From the NCBI GenBank assembly GCA_947492185.1, contig CANLMR010000010.1:1-64000 (forward strand): a stretch of DNA of 64,000 bases, given 5' to 3'. A program made the position numbers and the translations under genes. Origin of the DNA: an uncultured Tenacibaculum sp. GTDB lineage: Bacteria; Bacteroidota; Bacteroidia; Flavobacteriales; Flavobacteriaceae. A model generated the notes under the pieces. That model searched no databases, was not told where the DNA came from, and saw only the letters and a list, made by a program, of their open reading frames with translations. Positions 1 to 6,018 of the stretch are shown one piece after another. Within the stretch, counting starts at the first letter, position 1. Each line of letters starts with the position of its first letter.

Positions 1-51
1 ATCAGTAAGATGTTTTAGTTTAATAAGAGGTGTATTGCCTATTCCTTCCAT
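1..51 (-). CDS. N-terminus of a cysteine synthase/PLP-dependent beta-family enzyme (partial)
   Basis: Reading leftwards from the ATG at 51, seventeen codons stay open to the window edge and give MEGIGNTPLIKLKHLTD. IGNTPL(I/V)KL is the N-terminal signature of cysteine synthase, cystathionine beta-synthase and related fold-type II PLP enzymes. The frame is open further upstream (IWKNY precedes the Met), and a TTG near 75 lies in the attC arm, so the true start is uncertain. It would be the cargo of the seventh cassette, whose front arm is at 70-76. The substrate cannot be told from this fragment. Confidence 0.6.
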   Translation of the reverse strand, partial: MEGIGNTPLIKLKHLTD

Positions 52-69
52 GTAGTTTTTCCAAATTGC

Positions 70-134
70 GTACAACGGTTAGTATATGCGTAGTGCGACC
101 GATAGGGAGCATTATCGCATATACATTGTTGTAA
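70..134 (-). repeat. attC-like site A (65 bp)
   Basis: Imperfect palindrome between the lipoprotein cassette and the cysteine-synthase-like cassette. In cassette direction R'' is TTACAAC (134 to 128), followed by AAT and the inner arm GTATATGCG. The other side is CGCATATAC, a longer spacer and R' GTTGTAC (76 to 70). The two unequal spacers between outer and inner arms leave extrahelical bases, as in attC sites folded as single strands. This is the shortest of the six sites. Confidence 0.8.
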
Positions 135-178
135 GCAGTTATATTTTAATTAACTTGAAGGCTCTCTTCAATTCTTGT

Positions 179-1021
179 CTAAGGAGTGCAGGAACTAACA
201 TCAATTTCACTGTATAAATTAGGGTCTTGGTTTGGGTCTTCGACCGTGTTAGCCATCATTGAAATTTTAACAATTTCATCACTTGTAGAAAAACAAAGTT
301 GGTGAAAGTTGTCGTTGTCATTTATATCTGCTATCGAAATAGGTACATGTGGAATTAGAACTCCTGAACTATCAGAATAACCAATATAGTATTGAAATAA
401 GTCAGATTCGGTATCACCACTTATAAACGGTGTAATGCCACCATTCCAAGCAACTTGAATCGTTTGTGTTCCTGAACTACATTCATTCAGAGTACCATCA
501 ATTTTTTGGGCAAAAAATAGACTTGGACCATCAGCGAGCGGAATAACATTCGTGGTAGTGATTCCATTTAGATTTAGGATTTCTGAACAAGCGGACTCTC
601 CTGAAAAAGTATCAGTTGTAAATAAATCCCCCACAATTCTTACCTCAACGGGTGGATTTGTAACAGCGGTTCCAAACTCACCTATCAATAGCACTGTTCG
701 ATTTTCTCCATTTTCATTAGCTGGTGCTAAAAGAGCACACATTGGGATGTGTTTATTTCCAAGGCTATCTACAACTTCAAAATCAGTTTCCGATAAACTG
801 GATGCATCTAATGGAAATTTAAAATTAACAGGCATACCATCTAACAGGCTTCCTAGTTGATTACACAATAGACTTGGTAGTGCATTATCAAGTCCAAAAA
901 AAGCTGACACAAGAGCATCTTGATTAACCTGTTCTTGAGGAGTATCTGGGTTAATTTGTTCTTCATTTTTGCTACATGAAAACAAGAGGATTACTGTAAA
1001 TAATTTAAATAGATTTCTCAT
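179..1021 (-). CDS. Lipoprotein of unknown function (cassette cargo)
   Basis: Predicted 280-residue protein with a short hydrophobic N-terminus ending in the lipobox LLFSC (Cys16), followed by the polar SKNEEQ. It is therefore probably an outer-membrane or periplasmic lipoprotein. No enzymatic motif is recognised. The mature part is rich in Asp, Asn and Ser, with scattered Cys, and looks like a beta-rich secreted domain. It is the only gene in its cassette (1082 to 76), starts about 60 bases after the front arm and stops about 45 bases before the R'' of attC site A. No homologue could be named by eye. Confidence 0.75.
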   Translation of the reverse strand: MRNLFKLFTVILLFSCSKNEEQINPDTPQEQVNQDALVSAFFGLDNALPSLLCNQLGSLLDGMPVNFKFPLDASSLSETDFEVVDSLGNKHIPMCALLAPANENGENRTVLLIGEFGTAVTNPPVEVRIVGDLFTTDTFSGESACSEILNLNGITTTNVIPLADGPSLFFAQKIDGTLNECSSGTQTIQVAWNGGITPFISGDTESDLFQYYIGYSDSSGVLIPHVPISIADINDNDNFHQLCFSTSDEIVKISMMANTVEDPNQDPNLYSEIDVSSCTP

Positions 1022-1076
1022 ATTTTATTAATTTATTTTCAGATTAGACTCTTTTTATCTGGTTTGGTTTAATTGC

Positions 1077-1272
1077 TTACAACGGATTTGTATAAGGTTA
1101 GTGTGGGAGTTGAAAATCACTAGATTTTCAGCCCAGTACTAAGCTTATACTTATTTTATGTTTTTATTCTTGTCAATCTAAAAATAATTAAATAAGTATA
1201 AGTGACATAATAAACAGACACAAAACTTTGGGCAAACCATAAAACCCACATTAACTTTATACGGTGTTGGTC
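1077..1272 (-). repeat. attC-like site B (196 bp)
   Basis: Outer arms are R'' GACCAAC (1272 to 1266) and R' GTTGTAA (1083 to 1077). The inner arms, about 20 bases long, pair TATAAGGTTAGTGTGGG with CCCACATTAACTTTATA around a loop of about 135 bases. It separates the SIR2 cassette from the lipoprotein cassette. Its R'' differs by one base from the front arm of its own cassette (GGGC against GGTC), the only mismatch in the array. Confidence 0.8.
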
Positions 1273-1276
1273 ATAG

Positions 1277-2518
1277 TTATTTTAATTCATTTTTTATCAG
1301 TTGAGCATTATCACAGGCTTCCATTAATCCGTTATACCAAATACTTATTGGCAATTCCTTGTTCGGTGAAAATTCAAAGGACTTATTGTCTTTATAATAT
1401 TTTACTTTTGGCGGAATTCCATCAATTCCATTACCTAAAATTGCATTACATCTCAATGTTTCTGTCAATCCATTAGCCCAATTATCAGACCTATAAAATT
1501 GTCCATCAGTTTCGTCACTTGCCCAATCAATTATAACTGCTTTTCTTATTTTATTGTTATCATATCTGTGTATAGGAAAAGAACTATTTAAATGTTTATC
1601 CCCAAACCCATAGCCAATAAAAAGATATGAATCTGCCTCGTTTGCAAGTTGGTCTAATTTACTAAAATATTGTTTGAATGGTGTTTTTAAAAGTTGATTA
1701 GGTTTATCTAATCCAGTAATTATATTTGAATTTAAATGTAGAATTCCGCTGCTAGAATTATTAGTTCTTCGTTGACCTGCACCAGGACTAAACTTTTTAC
1801 TTAAATCATCTTGCCAAAAAATGTGATGATGGTCAATTTCATTTAGTTCACGAGTATCAAAATGGACTGAACCGTGTAAATGATAGCAAAAATTCCATTT
1901 ATTATTATAGAATTCAGACGTATCAAATCTTCCAGTTTTTTTATTAAATCCTGTAGATAAATCCGGAAGAGTTGATAAAATCACGTTATCATAATTTAGA
2001 TTGATGAACCCTAATTCGTAGTCTTCTTTTAAGGTGTCAAATAAGTGTTTAAGTTTTAATATTTGTTGTGATTTATTTTCTTTTAGTTTTGAGCATTTGT
2101 TTCGGAAATACCTTAATAGGTCATCAATTAAATATCCAATTAAGTACTGGAAATCCATTCCGTCTGCAATTTTTCTATTACGATGAGATAAAATTTCTGG
2201 GAATGTTTTAAAATCAATGAAAGCATTAATTGGATGGTTTTCTCCCCAACTATGGTCTTCCGAAATTGATGTTATATTTTGTATGGTAAAAAGAGTTTGT
2301 TCAAAATTCGGTTTTTGATAATAACCATTTGTAGACTTTTCCTCAAGTCTTTTTATAACTTTATCTTTTACCCAAGTATAAAGATTTTCTCTTTCGTTAT
2401 CTGCCAAAGGAAGGTGTCGACTAGCCCAACTGTTAAATAATTTGTCTATTTCGGTAACAGTAGGCATTCCGAAATCAATTGATGCACCAGCACCTATAAT
2501 TATTAACAGTTTCTTCAT
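1277..2518 (-). CDS. SIR2-like domain protein, candidate anti-phage effector (cassette cargo)
   Basis: Predicted 413-residue soluble protein. It opens with a Rossmann-type NAD-binding segment, IIIGAGASIDFGMP (residues 6-19), followed by NLNYDN (173-178), HLHGS (213-217) and GYGFGDKHLN (302-311). These are the landmarks of the SIR2-like fold of bacterial defence proteins; the Asn and His in the middle motifs match the usual catalytic positions. Such domains often deplete NAD+ during phage infection. No partner gene is present: it is alone in its cassette (2535 to 1083), and no second domain is recognised after about residue 320. A defence role is inferred from the family. The start codon lies 19 bases after the front arm. 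Confidence 0.7.
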   Translation of the reverse strand: MKKLLIIIGAGASIDFGMPTVTEIDKLFNSWASRHLPLADNERENLYTWVKDKVIKRLEEKSTNGYYQKPNFEQTLFTIQNITSISEDHSWGENHPINAFIDFKTFPEILSHRNRKIADGMDFQYLIGYLIDDLLRYFRNKCSKLKENKSQQILKLKHLFDTLKEDYELGFINLNYDNVILSTLPDLSTGFNKKTGRFDTSEFYNNKWNFCYHLHGSVHFDTRELNEIDHHHIFWQDDLSKKFSPGAGQRRTNNSSSGILHLNSNIITGLDKPNQLLKTPFKQYFSKLDQLANEADSYLFIGYGFGDKHLNSSFPIHRYDNNKIRKAVIIDWASDETDGQFYRSDNWANGLTETLRCNAILGNGIDGIPPKVKYYKDNKSFEFSPNKELPISIWYNGLMEACDNAQLIKNELK

Positions 2519-2529
2519 TTTCTAATTAT

Positions 2530-2662
2530 GCCCAACGTGTTTGTGTATGGTTAGTTGCGTGGTTAAGCAACTAATTTAGCAAATAAATCACAGATAGAAT
2601 ATTCCGCAGGAATGTTCGTAAGTCGGCAGTGACCAAGCAATTAATTATACACGGTGTTGCCA
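2530..2662 (-). repeat. attC-like site C (133 bp)
   Basis: R'' is TGGCAAC (2662 to 2656), followed by ACC. R' is GTTGGGC (2536 to 2530). The inner arms pair GTGTATGGTTAGTTGC with GCAATTAATTATACAC. The loop resembles that of site E, with a TTCCG-rich centre and a GTCGG(C)AG/GTCGAATCC segment, so C and E form one size and sequence class. Confidence 0.8.
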
Positions 2663-2670
2663 ACAGTATT

Positions 2671-3126
2671 TTATTCCGTTAGCAATTCTTTTGGTATTTC
2701 GTAACTCGCTGCATACTGTAAGTTTTTTTTATTTATTCTGAATTCAGCAAACGCTTTTTGATACCATTTTGGGTCGGTTGAAAATGTATTATAATCCTCA
2801 ACTATTTTTACGTCATAAAATTCTCCATTCAGCCAAGGTTCAATTCCCATTATTCCGATTCCAAGTTTTTGAACTCTGTTCAGTACTTTTTCAAAATCCG
2901 ATTCCGAGAAATAATATATCGATTCAGAGTCGAATCCGTCATTCAGATTTTCAAGTCCATTAAACACATTGGTTTTTAAATATTCCAATTCTTTCATTCG
3001 GTCTTCTTCACTATAATTTGCTAATTCCAATTCCGCTTCCTCAAAAGTTTTCGGTTCAGTTTTCTTTTTTGAGTTACAACTCAATGTTAAAATTCCAATT
3101 AATACTATTTGAAGCAGTTTTTTCAT
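2671..3126 (-). CDS. Small lipoprotein of unknown function (cassette cargo)
   Basis: Predicted 151-residue protein. The frame is open 22 codons further upstream, but that part lies inside attC site D, and the ATG at 3126 begins a normal signal (MKKLLQIVLIGILTLSC) with a lipobox Cys at 17. It is probably a lipoprotein. The mature part is charged, with a Glu-rich helix (about residues 26-50) and a C-terminal region rich in Trp, Tyr and Phe. No family recognised. The start codon is only 12 bases from the recombination point, so the initiation region is the attC arm itself. Confidence 0.7.
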   Translation of the reverse strand: MKKLLQIVLIGILTLSCNSKKKTEPKTFEEAELELANYSEEDRMKELEYLKTNVFNGLENLNDGFDSESIYYFSESDFEKVLNRVQKLGIGIMGIEPWLNGEFYDVKIVEDYNTFSTDPKWYQKAFAEFRINKKNLQYAASYEIPKELLTE

Positions 3127-3131
3127 ATTGT

Positions 3132-3325
3132 TGGCAACGTCTCGGCTATGGTTAGTACGGGAATTAAAAGTAGTGAACTTTCGATTAAGCACTTAGCCAA
3201 AACTTTTTATTTTGTTTTATCTTTTTTGTTCTAAAGCCAAATCAAAAGATTTGGCGGATTTTGTTATAAGTTCTAAACTTTGGTTTAAGCACCAAAACCC
3301 GTATTAATTATAGCCATTGTTGTGC
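3132..3325 (-). repeat. attC-like site D (194 bp)
   Basis: R'' GCACAAC (3325 to 3319) and R' GTTGCCA (3138 to 3132). The inner arms pair GGCTATGGTTAGTACGGG with CCCGTATTAATTATAGCC. The loop contains a secondary hairpin, GCCAAATC...GATTTGGC, around 3236-3256, and shares a TTTTATCTTTTTT stretch and the secondary hairpin with site F. B, D and F are the long class (194-196 bp). Confidence 0.8.
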
Positions 3326-3330
3326 TTTCG

Positions 3331-3624
3331 TTATTTTATTTTCTCTTTTATCTCGTCAAATCGTTTACCTATGAGTAAGTTGTAAAAAGATGCAACTTCA
3401 TTCCAATCAGTTGCTTTATATTTGAATTCTTCTCCATCAAATATGATTGATAATTGTAAATCTTTATTTGTCTCTATTACATTTTCGTCATCAGTAATAA
3501 CTGAAACCCAAAAAGCTCCATGCTCGTCATCCATATTTTGAACATCTAAAATCGCTTTTTTAATATCATCAAGAGTTATGTCATATTTCTGATAACCTGA
3601 CGCGTATTGGATATAAGATTCCAT
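3331..3624 (-). CDS. 97-residue acidic protein of unknown function, possibly immunity-like
   Basis: Small soluble alpha/beta protein with no signal peptide. Seen: a helix-forming N-terminus, a central HGAFWVSV segment (about 36-43), a beta stretch (LQLSIIFDGEEFKY) and a C-terminal helix ending in FDEIKEKIK. The size, acidity and HG-FWV pattern recall Imm1-type immunity proteins, but the match is weak. The ATG overlaps the stop codon of the upstream lipoprotein gene by one base, so the two are translationally coupled in one two-gene cassette. No toxin gene is next to it. Confidence 0.6.
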   Translation of the reverse strand: MESYIQYASGYQKYDITLDDIKKAILDVQNMDDEHGAFWVSVITDDENVIETNKDLQLSIIFDGEEFKYKATDWNEVASFYNLLIGKRFDEIKEKIK

Positions 3625-4112
3625 TATCTCTTTTCTACTTTAATTGGTTTTGCTTCTAATGTGTAATTCTTTAAAATATCTTGAATTTCATTTTCACTTA
3701 GTATTTTTAATTCAGAACTATTTATAGCTTCTTTTTCATGCATCATTGAACGCATTAAAATCAATTTAAAAGCTTCTTTTCGAACTTCAATTTTTTCTCC
3801 TCCTGAATTTTCTGAAGCAAAAGGCTGAAATGTTTTAGCCATATTCAACCAAACATTTATTTCATTATCAGGATTCTGGTCTCGTTTAAAGTTGGTAATT
3901 GTTTCTTCCAGAGAAACAGGATAAACTTCATTAAATGTCTCTTGTATAAATTTAATTTTTTTTAATTGTTCGTCATTTAATGATTCGTGAACAATTGGAC
4001 TGGGTGTTAAATTTTCAATCTTGATAGTTTCAACATTAGAATCTGATTTCGTTTTTTCTTTACAAGAGATTATAGAAACAGCTAGTATAGTTATAAGTAT
4101 AAATTTTCTCAT
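3624..4112 (-). CDS. Lipoprotein of unknown function (cassette cargo)
   Basis: Predicted 162-residue protein starting at the ATG at 4112. The frame is open to a TTG at 4136, but that lies in the attC R' arm and adds a charged stretch before the signal. The signal MRKFILITILAVSIISC ends in a lipobox Cys (17), followed by KEKTKSD. The mature part is predicted helical and rich in Glu and Lys, without recognisable motifs. It is the first gene of a two-gene cassette (4136 to 3138), and its TAA shares one base with the ATG of the 97-residue protein, so the two products probably act together. Confidence 0.7.
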   Translation of the reverse strand: MRKFILITILAVSIISCKEKTKSDSNVETIKIENLTPSPIVHESLNDEQLKKIKFIQETFNEVYPVSLEETITNFKRDQNPDNEINVWLNMAKTFQPFASENSGGEKIEVRKEAFKLILMRSMMHEKEAINSSELKILSENEIQDILKNYTLEAKPIKVEKR

Positions 4113-4130
4113 TCGGTTTTCTTTAATGAA

Positions 4131-4264
4131 GCACAACGGTCTCGTATAACCGTCAGTTACGGGTTAAATTAGCGATTATTTTCGGTTTAGCACAGACTTT
4201 AGCAATTCCGAGTGGATTCTGACGTAGTCGAATCCGCCGTAATTGCGGTTATACATTGTTAGCG
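4131..4264 (-). repeat. attC-like site E (134 bp)
   Basis: R'' CGCTAAC (4264 to 4258) followed by AAT; R' GTTGTGC (4137 to 4131). The inner arms pair GTATAACCG and AGTTACGG with CCGTAATT and CGGTTATAC. The R'' arm also supplies the stop codon of the upstream gene. It belongs to the same length and sequence class as site C. Confidence 0.8.
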
Positions 4265-4915
4265 CCAGTATTTTCTATTTTTATTTAAGAATCCGAGAAC
4301 CTTATTAGAAATTGCACTTGTCAAATTATTAGTCATACAATTAATAGTTCCAGATTCACAAGCGAATGTAAATCCTGGGTTTTGGTCGTCAGCTGTCAGT
4401 TTTTCATTAAGGACTATTTCGTCAAATTTCAGATTATACAGTTGGTATCTAATTTCTCCAATGATTCCATTCTTATTCTTCGCAAATTCAACTTTTGGAA
4501 TATTCACGATCCAATTCATATTGTGTTTTTCCGCAATTTTTTTCAATTCCGATTTTGTTGAATTATTCGTCTCGTGAGCTGGATAAACCATATGGTTTTC
4601 ATGATACTCAAACAGTTTGTAGCTGAAATAGAAATTAAGTCCGAATGTTATTTGAGAACCTAAATCCATTTTTTCCAGAAATAGGATTTCCTTTTTGGAT
4701 TTCAATTCAAAATTTTCCCCGTTATTTTCCCTTACTCTTTGCTTGTGTTCATCTGTCAGTTTTTGTTCGCGCTTATACATTTTCGCGATTGAGTCAAGTC
4801 CTTTGTCTGTAATAGTTTCTTGAGGACTTAAAACAACTATAGAAGAAACTCTATTTTCTTGGGAAAAAGAGGCCAAAGAGTAAAAAAGCGATATTATTAT
4901 TAGTAGTTTTTTCAT
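4259..4915 (-). CDS. Secreted protein of unknown function (cassette cargo)
   Basis: Predicted 218-residue protein starting at the ATG at 4915. The 22 codons open upstream lie within attC site F. The signal MKKLLIIISLFYSLASFSQ is of the Flavobacterium type, with SFSQ just before the probable cleavage site and no lipobox Cys. The mature part has a charged helical segment, then a mixed region containing two Cys residues (FACESGTINCMTN), which could form a disulphide. No family recognised. The stop codon TAA lies inside the R'' arm of attC site E, so the protein ends exactly at the cassette boundary. The start codon is 12 bases after the front arm. Confidence 0.7.
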   Translation of the reverse strand: MKKLLIIISLFYSLASFSQENRVSSIVVLSPQETITDKGLDSIAKMYKREQKLTDEHKQRVRENNGENFELKSKKEILFLEKMDLGSQITFGLNFYFSYKLFEYHENHMVYPAHETNNSTKSELKKIAEKHNMNWIVNIPKVEFAKNKNGIIGEIRYQLYNLKFDEIVLNEKLTADDQNPGFTFACESGTINCMTNNLTSAISNKVLGFLNKNRKYWR

Positions 4916-4920
4916 ATTGG

Positions 4921-5115
4921 CGCTAACGTCTCGTATAAGAAACGTAGGGCAGGTGATAAGCAATACGTTTCGATTTATCACTAAGCTAAATATAAATATT
5001 TTGCTTTTATCTTTTTTCTCATAAATGCCAAATTTTATATTTGGCAGCTTTGTAAATAAACACGGACCTTTTGATTAAGCTCAAAAGCCCTATGTTTTCT
5101 TATACATTGTTACCA
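4921..5115 (-). repeat. attC-like site F (195 bp)
   Basis: R'' GTGGTAAC (ending at 5109) followed by AAT; R' GTTAGCG (4927 to 4921). The inner arms pair GTATAAGAAACGTAGGGC with GCCCTATGTTTTCTTATAC. The loop holds a secondary hairpin, GCCAAATT...ATATTTGGC, around 5027-5046, as in site D. Confidence 0.8.
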
Positions 5116-5122
5116 CACGTTT

Positions 5123-5434
5123 TTATCCAATTAAGTTTATTATTTGATATCTCAATAAGTATAAAATCACAAATATTAACATCGTAATTAAATTAATTTT
5201 CACTTTGTCCGATTCTTTAATTTTATAAAGTTTAAGAGTTCTAAATGTTAGAAAACTCAATACAATAACTAATGGGGAATATTCTAAAATCAAATTAACA
5301 TACCATAAATCTGCTATTCTGCCAGATTCTGCTCCTTCTCCATAAATAAACCAAAACACAAAAACTTGAATAATTGATATTGTAACAGCTATCGCAGAAA
5401 AAAGAAATGTGTTAATAAGGATGTTTTTTATCAT
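5123..5434 (-). CDS. Small membrane protein of unknown function (cassette cargo)
   Basis: Predicted 103-residue integral membrane protein with three hydrophobic segments, at about residues 5-29, 45-65 and 80-102. The first two are separated by a short loop with GEGAESGR. A basic KLYKIKESDKVK stretch before the third segment probably faces the cytoplasm. No family motif is visible. It follows the HAD-like gene by 5 bases and shares its cassette (5958 to 4927), so the two are probably cotranscribed. The function is unknown. Confidence 0.65.
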   Translation of the reverse strand: MIKNILINTFLFSAIAVTISIIQVFVFWFIYGEGAESGRIADLWYVNLILEYSPLVIVLSFLTFRTLKLYKIKESDKVKINLITMLIFVILYLLRYQIINLIG

Positions 5435-5439
5435 ATACT

Positions 5440-5892
5440 TTAACCTTCAATTTCTATTATTCCATTTTTTATTATGTCTGTCCAATTTTTGTCAGTCGGT
5501 TCAACAATAATTGCTTTAAAATTAAATCTTTCACTCTCAAGCCCGACACCTTTTAAATCATCAATATGTAAATCAAAATCGAATGCTGGTGGATATTTAG
5601 ATGAGTTAATGTTCTGAGATTTTAAGACTCTTCGATTTTCTTTTTCGTTTATTATTCGGTTGACCTTTATTCCATAATATTTTAAGGTCAGTCTTATTTT
5701 TCTTTTAGTTCGAAATGATGTGGTATAAATATGGATTTTATGACCTTGATTTTGCAAATTGGAGATTAATTCATTTGTTCCTTTTCGTATTTCTTCAATC
5801 CCGAACAATTTAGCAATTCCGTTCCGCTTTTCTGTTTCAAATTCTTTTCCATTTGGAATCAAGGTGCTGTCAAGGTCAAAACTGATATTCAT
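5440..5892 (-). CDS. HAD-like phosphatase (cassette cargo)
   Basis: Predicted 150-residue cytoplasmic protein. It begins MNISFDLDSTLI, with the DxDxT nucleophile motif of the haloacid dehalogenase superfamily (Asp6, Asp8). The motif II region, HKIHIYTTSF (about 51-60), supplies the Thr/Ser, KRKIR a few residues later a basic contact, and DFDLHIDDLKG (about 105-115) the acidic motif IV. The size fits a HAD with a minimal or no cap. The substrate is unknown. It is the first gene of the array, about 65 bases after the boundary arm at 5950-5959, and is followed closely by a small membrane protein. Confidence 0.7.
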   Translation of the reverse strand: MNISFDLDSTLIPNGKEFETEKRNGIAKLFGIEEIRKGTNELISNLQNQGHKIHIYTTSFRTKRKIRLTLKYYGIKVNRIINEKENRRVLKSQNINSSKYPPAFDFDLHIDDLKGVGLESERFNFKAIIVEPTDKNWTDIIKNGIIEIEG

Positions 5893-5949
5893 TTATTCTG
5901 TCAAATTCTAAATACTGTTTTTAATTCTGTTCTGTAATTTTTTGCAAAT

Positions 5950-5991
5950 GTGTGGTAACTAGTTATATCATTACTATAGTTCCTGTTATCC
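5950..5991 (-). other. Upstream boundary of the cassette array, with a short attC- or attI-like palindrome
   Basis: GTGTGGTAAC at 5950-5959 is the exact reverse complement of GTTACCACAC at 5109-5118, the end arm of the first cassette, and so marks where that cassette was joined. On the chromosome side GTTATCC (5985-5991) pairs with GGTAAC (5954-5959), with one bulged base and a small TATA/TATA inner stem, giving a weak palindrome of about 38 bases. It may be a remnant attC, an attI-like site or a secondary integration site. No long attC is present. Confidence 0.6.
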
Positions 5992-6018
5992 CGGAGACAA
6001 TTCAGGATAAAAGGAATT

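Larger units (their letters stand above)
1..5959 (-). mobile_element. Integron-type gene-cassette array without an integrase (CALIN-like)
   Basis: Seven minus-strand cassettes are separated by palindromic attC-like sites at 70-134, 1077-1272, 2530-2662, 3132-3325, 4131-4264 and 4921-5115. In each complete cassette the arm at its start is the reverse complement of the arm at its end: 5950-5959 with 5109-5118 (10/10), 4919-4927 with 4258-4266 (9/9), 4131-4137 with 3319-3325 (7/7), 3129-3138 with 2656-2665 (10/10), 2527-2536 with 1266-1275 (9/10), 1074-1083 with 128-137 (10/10). Integrase-mediated excision and insertion produces exactly this, because a cassette carries the last bases of its own R' at its front. 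No intI-like gene lies upstream, where ordinary chromosomal genes begin. The array runs off the left edge, so an integrase outside the window is not excluded. Confidence 0.85.

Noticed and set aside
552..860. 102-residue plus-strand open frame inside the first lipoprotein gene
   Set aside because: It is a frame opposite the lipoprotein gene with no protein-like pattern.
3127..3192. Longer N-terminus for the lipoprotein at 2671-3126
   Set aside because: The extra codons lie in attC site D, while the internal Met begins a normal lipoprotein signal.
4916..4981. Longer N-terminus for the secreted protein at 4259-4915
   Set aside because: The extra codons lie in attC site F; the signal peptide begins at the internal Met.
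1..5959. Interpretation of the palindromes as transposon ends
   Set aside because: No transposase-like frame exists, the arms differ between neighbouring units, and matching arms flank single cassettes within a nested array, as expected for cassettes.
1..5959. CRISPR array
   Set aside because: The repeats are inverted, of different lengths and separated by genes; there are no regular spacers and no cas genes.
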